DNA of 9,829 nt from an uncultured Planctomycetales bacterium (GCA_937907525.1 CALCIB010000332.1:1-9829), one strand, 5' to 3'. Shown: positions 1 through 7,352, counted from the stretch's first letter. Made by a program: numbers and translations. Notes: generated by a model not told the origin, from the letters alone.

Positions 1-50
1 TCCCCCTCATCCGGCCCTTCGGGCCACCTTCCCCCGCGAGGGGGGAAGGA
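1..50. repeat. REP-like double-hairpin intergenic repeat
   Basis: Two adjacent hairpins are visible. Bases 13-17 (GGCCC) pair with 21-25 (GGGCC) around a TTC loop. Bases 27-35 (CCTTCCCCC) pair perfectly with 41-49 (GGGGGAAGG) around GCGAG. The motif, CCCCTCAT followed by a GGCCC/GGGCC hairpin and a CCTTC(C)n arm, resembles short palindromic intergenic repeats found in many copies in GC-rich bacterial genomes; that resemblance is from memory and was not searched. The second hairpin could also end transcription of a gene to the left of the window. Thirteen bases of its reverse complement recur at the right edge of the window. Confidence 0.6.
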
Positions 51-92
51 CGTTGGAATCGAGCCTCCCAAAGTGAAAGGCAGCCCGAGCCC

Positions 93-1124
93 ATGACGCG
101 CGTCGTCGCCCGCCCCGACCGGATCGACCTGGACTCGCCCGGAAGGCGCGACTACTGGGTCGCGCTGGAACACGACAGCATCTGGGGGGACCACCTGATC
201 CCGCTTACGGTCTGGGTCGGCCCCGAGGCTCGCGAGGGGCGCGGGCTGGTCGCCTTCGGCTCCAACCACGGCAACGAGTACGAGGGGCCGGTCGCGCTGA
301 AGCACCTGCTGCGGACGATCCGGATCGAGGACGTCCGCGGACGGATCATCCTCGTTCCGGTCCTGAACCCCTCGGCGTTCCGCGCCGGAACGCGCGAGAG
401 CCGGCCCGACGACGGCGTGAACCTCAACCGCGCGTTCGTCGACGGCGCGGGGGTCGCGCCGGCGCTTTCGGGGATCACCCACCGGATCGCGGCGTTCGTA
501 AGGTCGCACATATGGCCGCGCGTGCATACGGTGCTGGATCTCCACTCCGGCGGCGACGTCGCCCGGTTCTCCCACGCGGCCAGCTATCACCGCCTGGAAG
601 ATCCCGCGCTTGAGGCGAAGTCGCTGGAGACGGCCCGATGGTTCGGCGTCCCCTCGATCATGGTCTACCAGAACCAGACGCCGGGGCTCCTGCCCAGCGA
701 GGCCGAGCGGCTGGGGAAGATCACCGTCGGAACCGAACTGGGCTGGGGCCGCGCGGTCGACCCCCTCGGGGTCCGCTACGCGAAACAGGGCGTGCTCGCC
801 GCGGCGATCCATCAGGAGCAGTTGCGCGGCGAAATCGAGCCCATCGGCTTCCATCGCGAGGGGACCCAGCGCATTCTTGAGATGGTCGACCGGGACTGCT
901 TCGTCGTCGCCCCCTTCGACGGCCACTACGAACCGCTGCTCGAATGTGGGGAGGCCGTGCGGAAGGGGGACGCGGTCGGACTGCTCCACGACTTCGACCA
1001 CATCGACATGGAGCCCTGGCCGGCCGTCGCGGCGGTCGACGGCGTGGTCCTGGCGCAGGCGTGGGCCGCGCCGGTGCCGCGCGGGCAACATATCGTCGTG
1101 GTCGCCCGCGAGGTCTCGGCCTGA
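93..1124 (+). CDS. Succinylglutamate desuccinylase/aspartoacylase family zinc deacylase (DoeB-like)
   Basis: This 343-residue cytoplasmic enzyme belongs to the M14-like aspartoacylase/AstE family, whose members use zinc to hydrolyse an N-acyl group from an amino acid or related amine. The zinc site is visible: NHGNE at 59-62 supplies His59 and Glu62, and DLHSGG at 149-154 supplies His151. NLNRAF at 110-115 contains the Asn/Arg pair that usually holds the substrate carboxylate. TELGWG at 214-219 holds Glu215, the expected catalytic base. The segment at about 270-340 (GEAVRKGDAVG and following) fits the C-terminal barrel-sandwich domain typical of the family. The GSNHGNEYEGP context is closest to ectoine-pathway DoeB-like deacetylases, but no ectoine genes are nearby, so the substrate is unknown. 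There is no signal peptide. An AAAGG sequence at 76-80 is a rather distant ribosome site for this ATG. It leads a probable operon with the enolase-superfamily gene 41 bp downstream. Confidence 0.88.
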   Translation: MTRVVARPDRIDLDSPGRRDYWVALEHDSIWGDHLIPLTVWVGPEAREGRGLVAFGSNHGNEYEGPVALKHLLRTIRIEDVRGRIILVPVLNPSAFRAGTRESRPDDGVNLNRAFVDGAGVAPALSGITHRIAAFVRSHIWPRVHTVLDLHSGGDVARFSHAASYHRLEDPALEAKSLETARWFGVPSIMVYQNQTPGLLPSEAERLGKITVGTELGWGRAVDPLGVRYAKQGVLAAAIHQEQLRGEIEPIGFHREGTQRILEMVDRDCFVVAPFDGHYEPLLECGEAVRKGDAVGLLHDFDHIDMEPWPAVAAVDGVVLAQAWAAPVPRGQHIVVVAREVSA

Positions 1125-1165
1125 CCGCCGACTCGATCCCAAGCTCCGACGGAACACGATACGAT

Positions 1166-2287
1166 ATGAAGATCACCGAGATCGTCTGCCAGATCCTCCG
1201 CATCAAGAACGTGGAGGCCAAGACGGCCAGCAGCCAGGACTCGGTCCTGATTCGGGTCCGCACCGACGAGGGGCTGGAGGGGGTCGGCGAGGCCGACTCG
1301 TCCCCGGAGATGGTCAAGGCCGTCATCGACGCCCCGTTCAGCCACAACATCGCCTCCGGCCTGCGAGGCATGCTGATCGGCGAGAACGCGCTCGAGACCG
1401 ACCGGCTCTGGGAGAAGATGTACCGCGGCACGTTGTACTGCGGGCGGCGGTCCACGACGATCACGGCGATGGCCGCGATCGACATGGCGCTTTGGGACCT
1501 GAAGGGGAAGAAGTTCGGCCAGCCGATCCACCGGTTGCTCGGCGGCAAGAAGCACGACCGCTTCCGCGCCTACGCCTCGATCCTCTTCGGCGAGGACGGC
1601 CGCCAGACCGCCGAGATCGGCAGGCGCTGGATCGACGCCGGCTACACCGCCGTCAAGTTCGGCTGGGAGCCGATGGGCCAGAACGAGGCCGTCGACCGCG
1701 ACCTGGTGAAAGGCGCGCGCGAAGGGCTGGGGGATTCGGCCGAGTTGCTGATCGACGCCGGCTGCGTCTGGGACGCCCGCACGGCGTTGGAGCGCGCCAA
1801 GGCGTTCGAGCAACAGCGGATCGGCTGGCTGGAGGAGCCCTTGCGGCCCGACGACTACGAGGGCTACCGCTGGCTCCGCGACCGCTCGCCGGTGCCGATC
1901 GCCTCCGGCGAGGAGGAGTGCGGCCGACAGTCGTTCAGGCCCTACATCGACGGCCGTTGCCTGGACGTCTACCAGGTGGACCTGTCGCGCAACGGCTTCA
2001 CCGACGCCGCTTACATTCGACAGCGCGTGGAGGAGATCGGGGCGCGGCCGTGCAACCACTGCTACACCAGCCCGGTGACGGTCGCCGCCAGCCTGCACTG
2101 GCTGGCCACCTGCCGCGACGCCTTCCTCTTCGAGGACTGCGTGGAGGACTCGCCGCTTCGACACGAGTTGACCCATGAGAAGGTCCAGGCCGTCGACGGC
2201 TGGATCACCGTCCCCGACCGCCCCGGACTGGGCGTGACGATCGACGAGGACTTCGTGCGCTCCACCCTGGTGAGCGAGTCGCGCTGA
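1166..2287 (+). CDS. Mandelate racemase/muconate lactonizing enzyme family protein (enolase superfamily)
   Basis: This 373-residue protein has the full enolase-superfamily plan: an N-terminal capping domain (about 1-125) and a TIM-barrel domain. The family signature AAIDMALWDLKGK lies at 103-115. Likely magnesium ligands are Asp197 (LIDAG), Glu223 or Glu224 (WLEEPL) and Glu249 (SGEEE). Asp272 (VDLSR) and His298 (NHCYTSP) form the Asp-His dyad of the mandelate racemase/acid-sugar dehydratase branch. That points to proton abstraction from the alpha carbon of a carboxylate, giving racemisation or dehydration. The usual KxK pair is Lys164-Phe-Gly166, so the second lysine is missing. This argues for single-base (His) chemistry as in some acid-sugar dehydratases and against a true mandelate racemase. 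The ATG at 1166 was chosen because homology begins there (MKITEIV); the frame stays open upstream without family resemblance. The stop overlaps the MFS start by one base. The substrate cannot be named. Confidence 0.88.
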   Translation: MKITEIVCQILRIKNVEAKTASSQDSVLIRVRTDEGLEGVGEADSSPEMVKAVIDAPFSHNIASGLRGMLIGENALETDRLWEKMYRGTLYCGRRSTTITAMAAIDMALWDLKGKKFGQPIHRLLGGKKHDRFRAYASILFGEDGRQTAEIGRRWIDAGYTAVKFGWEPMGQNEAVDRDLVKGAREGLGDSAELLIDAGCVWDARTALERAKAFEQQRIGWLEEPLRPDDYEGYRWLRDRSPVPIASGEEECGRQSFRPYIDGRCLDVYQVDLSRNGFTDAAYIRQRVEEIGARPCNHCYTSPVTVAASLHWLATCRDAFLFEDCVEDSPLRHELTHEKVQAVDGWITVPDRPGLGVTIDEDFVRSTLVSESR

Positions 2288-3672
2288 TGGCCGCGGCCGT
2301 CGCGGAGATCGACGCCGAACCGGCCTGGGGGCGCGAGTCGGCCCGCGCGCTGGGGTTCGTCTGCGCGCTGTCGATGATCACCTATCTCGACCGCGCGTGC
2401 TTCGGCATGGCCCTGCGGCCGATCGCCGGGGAACTCGGGCTCCGCGACGTGTCGGAGTTGAAGTGGGCGATCACGTCGTTCGCGATCGCCTACGCGATCT
2501 TCGAGATCCCCGCCGGCGCCATGGGCGACCGCCTGGGCGCCAAGGCGATGCTGACCCGGATCGTCCTTTGGTGGTCGGCCTTCACGGCGATGACGGGGCT
2601 GATCGGCCTGCGCGTCGGGCCCGTCGCGCTGGGAGGGGTGGGGACGCTGGTCGCGCTTCGGTTCCTCTTCGGCGCCGGCGAGGCCGGCGCGTACCCCAAC
2701 ATCACCCGCGCCCTGCACGAGCGCGTCCCCCCCGCCAAGTGGGAGACGGCGCAAGGGTTGGTCTTCATGTCCGGCCGGCTCTGCGGCGGGCTGACGCCCT
2801 TGCTCTGGGCGTTCCTGGTCGGCGGAGTGGACGACCGCGACGGGCTGGTGAGTTGGCGGGTCGCGTTTTTGATCTTCGGGATGGTCGGCGTGACGTGGGC
2901 GGTCGCGTTCCGCCTGGGGTTCCATGACCGCCCGCGCGCCCGGCGAACGGCCGCCGGATCGCATGGATCGATCCCGTGGCGGGCGCTGGCGACCAGTCCG
3001 GTCCTGTGGGCGCTCTGCGTGATGTACCTGATGGCGAACTACGCCTGGGCGTTCAACTTTACCTATCTGCCGTCGTATGTGGAGCAGCGGTTCGGGGTGG
3101 GATCGGACGACGCCCTGGGGGCGATCGCCAAGGGGGCGCCGCTTTGGTTCGGGGCGACGGGATGCCTGCTCGGCGGTCCGGCGGTGGAGTTGCTGGCGCG
3201 ACGGACGGGCGATCGCCGCTTGGCCCGTCGGAGGCTGGGAGTCGCGGCGATGCTCCTGGGGGCGTGCTGCTGGTGGGGGGCGTCGCGGGCGACCGGCGCG
3301 TACTCGTTCTGCGTCCTGGTCTCGCTGTCGGCGTTTTCGATCGACGTCACCCTGGGAGCGGCGTGGGCGAGTTGCCAGGATCTGGGTCGAAGCCACGCGG
3401 CGGTGACGGCGGCGTGCATGAACACGATCGGCACCCTGGGAAGCGCCCTCAACGGCTGGCTGACCGGCACGGCGGTGGAGGGGGCGATCGCGGCCAAGGC
3501 CGCCGCGACGGGCGTCGCCCCCGCCGCGCTGGCCGGGGTCGAGAAGACCGCGGCGGCGATGGCGGGCTACGACGCCGCCTTCGTCTCCTACATGCTGGCG
3601 TTCCTCGTGGCCGCCGCTTGCTGGGCCGCCGTCGACCCGAAGCGGCCGCTGGTCGCCGACGACGAGGGTTGA
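2287..3672 (+). CDS. MFS transporter, anion:cation symporter (ACS)-like
   Basis: This 461-residue, roughly 12-helix inner-membrane permease belongs to the major facilitator superfamily. Visible hallmarks are YLDR at 33-36 at the end of helix 1, the loop 2-3 motif GDRLGAK at 80-86, and RFLFGAGEAGAYPNI at 125-139. The last resembles the R-x-x-x-G-x-x-E-A-G-x-x-P element of hexuronate, glucarate and phthalate symporters. A basic cytoplasmic loop (about 212-230) separates the two six-helix halves. An Ala-rich stretch at about 397-428 lengthens the segment before the last helix. It starts inside the stop codon of the enolase-superfamily gene (TGATG), so translation is probably coupled. The context suggests it imports the organic acid processed by the two upstream enzymes. 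Family placement is firm; the ACS subfamily and substrate are inferred. Confidence 0.87.
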   Translation: MAAAVAEIDAEPAWGRESARALGFVCALSMITYLDRACFGMALRPIAGELGLRDVSELKWAITSFAIAYAIFEIPAGAMGDRLGAKAMLTRIVLWWSAFTAMTGLIGLRVGPVALGGVGTLVALRFLFGAGEAGAYPNITRALHERVPPAKWETAQGLVFMSGRLCGGLTPLLWAFLVGGVDDRDGLVSWRVAFLIFGMVGVTWAVAFRLGFHDRPRARRTAAGSHGSIPWRALATSPVLWALCVMYLMANYAWAFNFTYLPSYVEQRFGVGSDDALGAIAKGAPLWFGATGCLLGGPAVELLARRTGDRRLARRRLGVAAMLLGACCWWGASRATGAYSFCVLVSLSAFSIDVTLGAAWASCQDLGRSHAAVTAACMNTIGTLGSALNGWLTGTAVEGAIAAKAAATGVAPAALAGVEKTAAAMAGYDAAFVSYMLAFLVAAACWAAVDPKRPLVADDEG

Positions 3673-3715
3673 CCGTGGCCGCCGGCCCTCGCGCGGCGAA
3701 TTCCGCCGGCCAGCC

Positions 3716-3744
3716 TCGACGATGAGGCCCGGCGCGCCTATGAT
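3716..3744 (+). promoter_or_regulatory. Candidate sigma-70-type promoter for the ABC operon
   Basis: TCGACG at 3716-3721 matches the -35 consensus TTGACA at four of six positions. TATGAT at 3739-3744 matches TATAAT at five of six. The spacer is exactly 17 bp. It lies 44 bp beyond the MFS stop in the largest gap on the plus strand (3673-3871) and would leave a leader of about 120 nt before the next gene. Planctomycete promoters are poorly defined, so this is a pattern match only. Confidence 0.35.
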
Positions 3745-3859
3745 GAAAACGCCTGTCTTACGAAAGTCGGAGAGAACGGCGGAGGGAGGGCCTGTCCGTC
3801 GGGGGTCGTCGGCCCTAGCATGGAATGGGTGGGGGCGCGTCGGGAACGAGCGTGAGCGT

Positions 3860-3869
3860 GGAGGAGGGG
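3860..3869 (+). promoter_or_regulatory. Shine-Dalgarno site fixing the start at 3872
   Basis: GGAGGAGGGG ends two bases before the ATG at 3872, and its GGAGG core (3860-3864) sits seven bases upstream. The open frame continues upstream to an ATG at 3722, but those 50 residues are Arg/Gly-rich and lack structure. The ribosome site and the membrane helix that starts right after Met at 3872 together decide the start. Confidence 0.7.
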
Positions 3870-3871
3870 CG

Positions 3872-4747
3872 ATGCCACCGCGGTTGGTCTCGTTGGCGAT
3901 CCTGGTTTACTGGATGGTCGCGGCGTTCTTCCTGCTGACGTGGGAGGTGCTGCCGGAGTTGACCCTCGGCTACCCGCCGGACCTGCGGACGATCGCGACG
4001 GCCGCGGGGACGAACCCGGGGCCGGTGACGTGGGCGATCGAGGTGGTCGACGACCGGGCGAAGCCGGACGCGAGGCGGACGGTCGGCTCGGCGACGACGG
4101 AATCGCTCCGCGCCGCCGACGGCGGCTACCGGATGATCAGCGACATCGAGCTGGACGCCTCCGGCCTGCTCAAGCGGACCCCGCTGGCCGCGGTCGCCGG
4201 GACCGACGTCACCCTGTCCATCGAGGGCCGCTACGACGTCTCCCCCAAGGGCGACCTGCGCTCGTTCGAGATGGACGTCAGGACGCTCGGGATCGGCGAG
4301 AACCTGCTCACGGTGGAGGGGAAGGTCCGCGACGGCGTGATGGAGGTCTCCACCCGCGCGATCGCGCCGATATTGAACCGCCGGATGAAGTTCCCCTACG
4401 AGTCCAAGGGGGTGGTCTACGACTCGTTGCGGCCTCTGGACCGCCTGCCGGGCCTTCAGGTCGGCCAACGCTGGGACGCGAAGGTGGTCAACCCGCTGAC
4501 CGGGGCGGTGGAGACGGCGCGGGTGACGGTGGAGAAGCGGACGCTGATCGACTGGAACGGCGAGGCGGTCAGCGCCTTCGAGGTGGCGCAGACCGCCGGG
4601 CCGATCAAGGCGAGGACGTGGGCGGCCCTGGACGGCACGATCCTCCGCCAGCAGGTGCCGATCCCGATGGTCGACATGATCCTGGAACGGCTCCCGGAGG
4701 GGGCCCCCAAACCCGTGGCCGAACCGGCCGGCGAGGACCGACGATGA
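3872..4747 (+). CDS. Membrane-anchored beta-rich protein of unknown function, first gene of ABC operon
   Basis: This is a 291-residue protein I do not recognise as a named family. Residues about 5-25 (SLAILVYWMVAAFFLLTWEV) form one hydrophobic helix with no clear signal-peptidase site, so it is probably an N-terminal anchor with the rest outside the cytoplasmic membrane. The remainder alternates short polar and hydrophobic stretches and looks beta-rich. Residues about 180-270 (LQVGQRWDAKVVNPLTG, then a VEKR strand, then TWAALDGTILRQQVPIP) resemble the substrate-less beta domains found beside some transglutaminase or DUF3108-like proteins; this is an impression only. It overlaps the ABC ATPase gene by four bases (ATGA), so the two are translationally coupled. 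It may act as a periplasmic accessory subunit of the transporter. Confidence 0.72.
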   Translation: MPPRLVSLAILVYWMVAAFFLLTWEVLPELTLGYPPDLRTIATAAGTNPGPVTWAIEVVDDRAKPDARRTVGSATTESLRAADGGYRMISDIELDASGLLKRTPLAAVAGTDVTLSIEGRYDVSPKGDLRSFEMDVRTLGIGENLLTVEGKVRDGVMEVSTRAIAPILNRRMKFPYESKGVVYDSLRPLDRLPGLQVGQRWDAKVVNPLTGAVETARVTVEKRTLIDWNGEAVSAFEVAQTAGPIKARTWAALDGTILRQQVPIPMVDMILERLPEGAPKPVAEPAGEDRR

Positions 4748-5511
4748 TCGAACTGCGCGGGGTCGGCAAGTCGTTCGGGTCGAAGCGGGCCGTCGACGGC
4801 CTGGACCTGACCGTCCGCCCGGGAGAGTTGTACGCCTTCCTGGGGCCCAACGGGGCGGGCAAGACCACGACGATCAAGATGATCTGCGGCCTGCTGGCGC
4901 CCTCCTTCGGCGAGGTCCTCGTCGGCGGCCACCCGGCCGGCTCGGAGCCGGCGCGGCGGCTGTTGGGGTACGTCCCGGACCAGCCGTTCCTCTACGACAA
5001 GCTCACCGGGCGGGAGTTCCTCCGGTTCATCGTCGAGATGTACGGCGTCGACCGCGCCGAGGGCTCCGAGCGGATCGAGGAGATGATCGCCACGTTCGAG
5101 ATGGACGACTTCGTCGACGACCTGTGCGAGGGCTACTCGCAGGGGATGAAGCAGCGGGTCGTCTTCGCCTCGGCGTTGGTCCACGGGCCGAAGGTGCTGG
5201 TGGTCGACGAGCCGTTGGTCGGCCTGGACCCCAGGAGCGCCCGGATCGTCAAGAACCTGTTCGTCTCGCAGGCGCGCTCGGGGGCGACGGTCCTGATGTC
5301 GATCCACCTGCTGGGGATCGCCGAGGAGTTGGCCGACGTGATCGGGATCGTCGACCAGGGGAAGATGCTGGCCGTCGGCACCCTGGCGGAGCTGCGGACG
5401 CAATCGCGGCACGACGGCAGCCTGGAGGACCTGTTCCTGAAGCTGACCGACCACGACGGCCCCAGGGCGGTCGCCGCGGCCGCCCGCGCCCGGTCGGAGG
5501 CGACGCCATGA
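4744..5511 (+). CDS. ABC transporter ATP-binding protein (ABC-2/CcmA-like)
   Basis: This 255-residue nucleotide-binding subunit is cytoplasmic and should drive the permease encoded immediately downstream. All core motifs are present: Walker A GPNGAGKT at 34-41, Q-loop region YVPDQPFLYDKLTG at 77-90, signature YSQGMKQR at 131-138, Walker B with catalytic Glu VLVVDEP at 151-157 (Glu156), D-loop GLD at 160-162, and the switch His188 in MSIHLL. The signature has YSQGM in place of LSGGQ, common in ABC-2 type exporter ATPases (COG1131-like). In the Q-loop, Asp79-Gln80 makes the exact Q position ambiguous. The Ala/Arg-rich tail after 238 is not conserved-looking. The ATG at 4744 overlaps the previous stop (ATGA), and its own stop overlaps the permease start in the same way. 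Confidence 0.93.
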   Translation: MIELRGVGKSFGSKRAVDGLDLTVRPGELYAFLGPNGAGKTTTIKMICGLLAPSFGEVLVGGHPAGSEPARRLLGYVPDQPFLYDKLTGREFLRFIVEMYGVDRAEGSERIEEMIATFEMDDFVDDLCEGYSQGMKQRVVFASALVHGPKVLVVDEPLVGLDPRSARIVKNLFVSQARSGATVLMSIHLLGIAEELADVIGIVDQGKMLAVGTLAELRTQSRHDGSLEDLFLKLTDHDGPRAVAAAARARSEATP

Positions 5512-7295
5512 GCCTGGTCCTTCCCGAGCCGGCCGCCGGCGCCGGCCGAGCGACGGTCGAGACTTACGACGCCCGCGCCGTCCGCGCCCTGCGCTGGCTG
5601 CGCTGGCGACGGTTCCGCAACACCCTGGGGGGGATGGTGGCCGACTCCCGGCTGAGGGCGGCGATGATCACGTTTTGCTCGGCCGTCTTCTGGACCGGGC
5701 TGTTCCTGTTGTTTTTGGGGAGCTTCCACTTCATCGCCGGCTACATCGACCTGGCCAACACCCTGGTCGAGTACCTCTTCAGCATGTTCTTCCTGTCGTT
5801 GCTGGCGATGCTCCTGTTCTCCAACGGGATCATCGTCCACGCGGCATTGTTCCGTTCGCCGGAATCGACCTATCTCTTGACGACGCCGGTCTCGACGGAT
5901 CGGATCTTCGCCCACAAGCTGGTGGAGGCCGTGACGTTCTCGTCGTGGGCGTTCTTCCTGCTGGGCAGTCCGATGTTGGTCGCCTACGGGTTGACGATCC
6001 AGGCGACGCCGACGTCGGAGGCCGGGGCGCCCCTGGCGTTCTACCTGCTGTCGATCGTCTTTTTGCTGGTGTTCATCGTGATCCCGGCGAGCCTGGGGGC
6101 GATCGTGGCGCTCGTGGTGGCGAACGTCTTCCCCAAGCGGGAGAAGTCGGTCCTGGCGCTCGCGATCGTCTCGGGACTGGCGGCGGCGGGGTACGTCGGC
6201 TGGCGGCTCTGGTCGGCGCCCGGCGAGACGCTCTCCGGCGACTGGCTGGGGGGCGTGCTCGATCGCCTGGCGTTCTGCCAGAACCCGCTTTGGCCCAGCC
6301 GGTGGATGTCGGCCGGGCTGATGGCCGCGGCGCGCGGGGAGTGGCGGCCGACGGCGTACTACCTGATGCTCCTCTCGTCGCACGCGGGGCTCGCGTACCT
6401 GGTCGCGGCGGTGCTGGCCCGCGACCTTTACCGACGGGGCTACGGTCGAGTGCAGGGGGGGCGTTCCAGTCGCAAGCGCCGGGGGTTCCGGCTCATGGAC
6501 GCGGCGTTCCATCGCCTGTTCTTCTTCCTCCCGAACCCGATTCGGCTCTTGATCCTCAAGGACCTGCGGACGTTCCTGCGGGACTCGACGCAGTGGTCGC
6601 AGTTCCTGATCTTCTTCGGGCTGCTGGCGTTCTACTTCCTGAACATCCCCCGGCTGGGCTACGGGGCGCAGAGCCCGTACTGGCGGAACCTGGTGAGCTT
6701 CTTGAACCTGTCGGTGACGGCGTTGATCCTCTCGACGTTCACCAGCCGATTCATCTTCCCGCAGTTGTCGCTGGAGGGGCGGAACTTCTGGGCGCTGGGG
6801 CTGTTGCCGGCGCGTCGCGATCAGATCCTTTGGGGGAAGTTCGCGTTCTCGGCGGGGATCTCGCTGATCTCGACGGAGTTCCTGGTGGTGCTGTCGGACC
6901 TGATGCTGCGGCTGAACCCCTGGATGATCGTGCTGCACGTCGGGATGATCGCGGTCCTGTGCCTGGGGCTCTCCGGGATCAGCGTGGGCCTGGGGGCGCG
7001 GCTGCCGAACCTTCGCGAGAGCGACCCTTCGAAGATCGCCGCGGGGTTCGGCGGGACGTTCAACCTGCTGGTGAGCCTGGTGTTCATCTTCACGGTGGTC
7101 ACGGCGCTGGCGGTCCCGTGCCATCTGTACTTCGCGGGCCAGGACTTCCCGGAATCGGCGCGGGTGGTCCTGTCCCGCGGCGACCTGCGGTTCTGGCTGA
7201 CCGCGGCCGTGCTGGCGAGTCTCGCCCTGGGCGCGGCGGCCACGATCATCCCGCTTCGGATCGGGATCAAGGCGTTCAACCGGATGGAGTTCTGA
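5508..7295 (+). CDS. ABC-2-like exporter permease, two-half fused form
   Basis: This 595-residue integral membrane protein has about twelve hydrophobic segments, roughly at 52-72, 85-112, 140-163, 175-206, 214-234, 282-304, 364-380, 395-413, 445-465, 472-497, 517-540 and 562-583. A basic cytoplasmic stretch (305-330, SRKRRGF) divides it into two halves. Each half carries the same element: P127-VSTDRIFAHK and P434-ARRDQILWGK both read P-x3-D-x-I-x3-K, and each follows a Ser-x-Glu (117-119 and 421-423). This element resembles the cytoplasmic E..LL..P....i..K element of ABC-2 permeases, so the protein looks like two permease units fused in one chain. The length is greater than the usual 250-400 residues of simple ABC-2 permeases. 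The start at 5508 is set by the ATGA overlap with the ATPase gene. The exported substrate is unknown. Confidence 0.85.
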   Translation: MSLVLPEPAAGAGRATVETYDARAVRALRWLRWRRFRNTLGGMVADSRLRAAMITFCSAVFWTGLFLLFLGSFHFIAGYIDLANTLVEYLFSMFFLSLLAMLLFSNGIIVHAALFRSPESTYLLTTPVSTDRIFAHKLVEAVTFSSWAFFLLGSPMLVAYGLTIQATPTSEAGAPLAFYLLSIVFLLVFIVIPASLGAIVALVVANVFPKREKSVLALAIVSGLAAAGYVGWRLWSAPGETLSGDWLGGVLDRLAFCQNPLWPSRWMSAGLMAAARGEWRPTAYYLMLLSSHAGLAYLVAAVLARDLYRRGYGRVQGGRSSRKRRGFRLMDAAFHRLFFFLPNPIRLLILKDLRTFLRDSTQWSQFLIFFGLLAFYFLNIPRLGYGAQSPYWRNLVSFLNLSVTALILSTFTSRFIFPQLSLEGRNFWALGLLPARRDQILWGKFAFSAGISLISTEFLVVLSDLMLRLNPWMIVLHVGMIAVLCLGLSGISVGLGARLPNLRESDPSKIAAGFGGTFNLLVSLVFIFTVVTALAVPCHLYFAGQDFPESARVVLSRGDLRFWLTAAVLASLALGAAATIIPLRIGIKAFNRMEF

Positions 7296-7321
7296 GCGCC
7301 GGGGAGCAGGGTCGGACGTCG

Positions 7322-7352
7322 CGCGGGCCGCGTCGTTTCGGCGCGGCCCGCG
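7322..7352. terminator. Strong hairpin between convergent genes, probable bidirectional terminator
   Basis: CGCGGGCCGCG (7322-7332) is perfectly complementary to CGCGGCCCGCG (7342-7352). The stem extends inward by a T-G wobble and two GC pairs to a TTT loop, giving about 14 pairs. It lies 26 bp past the permease stop and 8 bp past the stop of the opposing PEP-CTERM gene, the expected position for shared termination. There is no T-run on either strand, so classical intrinsic termination is not assured. Confidence 0.6.

Noticed and set aside
53..81. Promoter for the deacylase gene using TTGGAA at 53-58
   Set aside because: No acceptable -10 box is found at 16-18 bp spacing.
610..2178. 522-codon plus-strand open frame spanning the deacylase and enolase genes
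   Set aside because: Arg/Ser/Pro-rich shadow in the wrong frame across two well-supported genes.
2062..3396. 444-codon minus-strand open frame opposite the enolase and MFS genes
   Set aside because: Low-complexity Arg/Pro/Gln-rich translation; the plus-strand frames encode recognisable families.
93..3672. N-succinyl/N-acyl amino acid racemase plus desuccinylase pathway
   Set aside because: Attractive given the deacylase neighbour, but those racemases belong to the muconate-lactonizing branch with Lys bases on both sides; this enzyme has an Asp-His dyad and lacks the second Lys of KxK.
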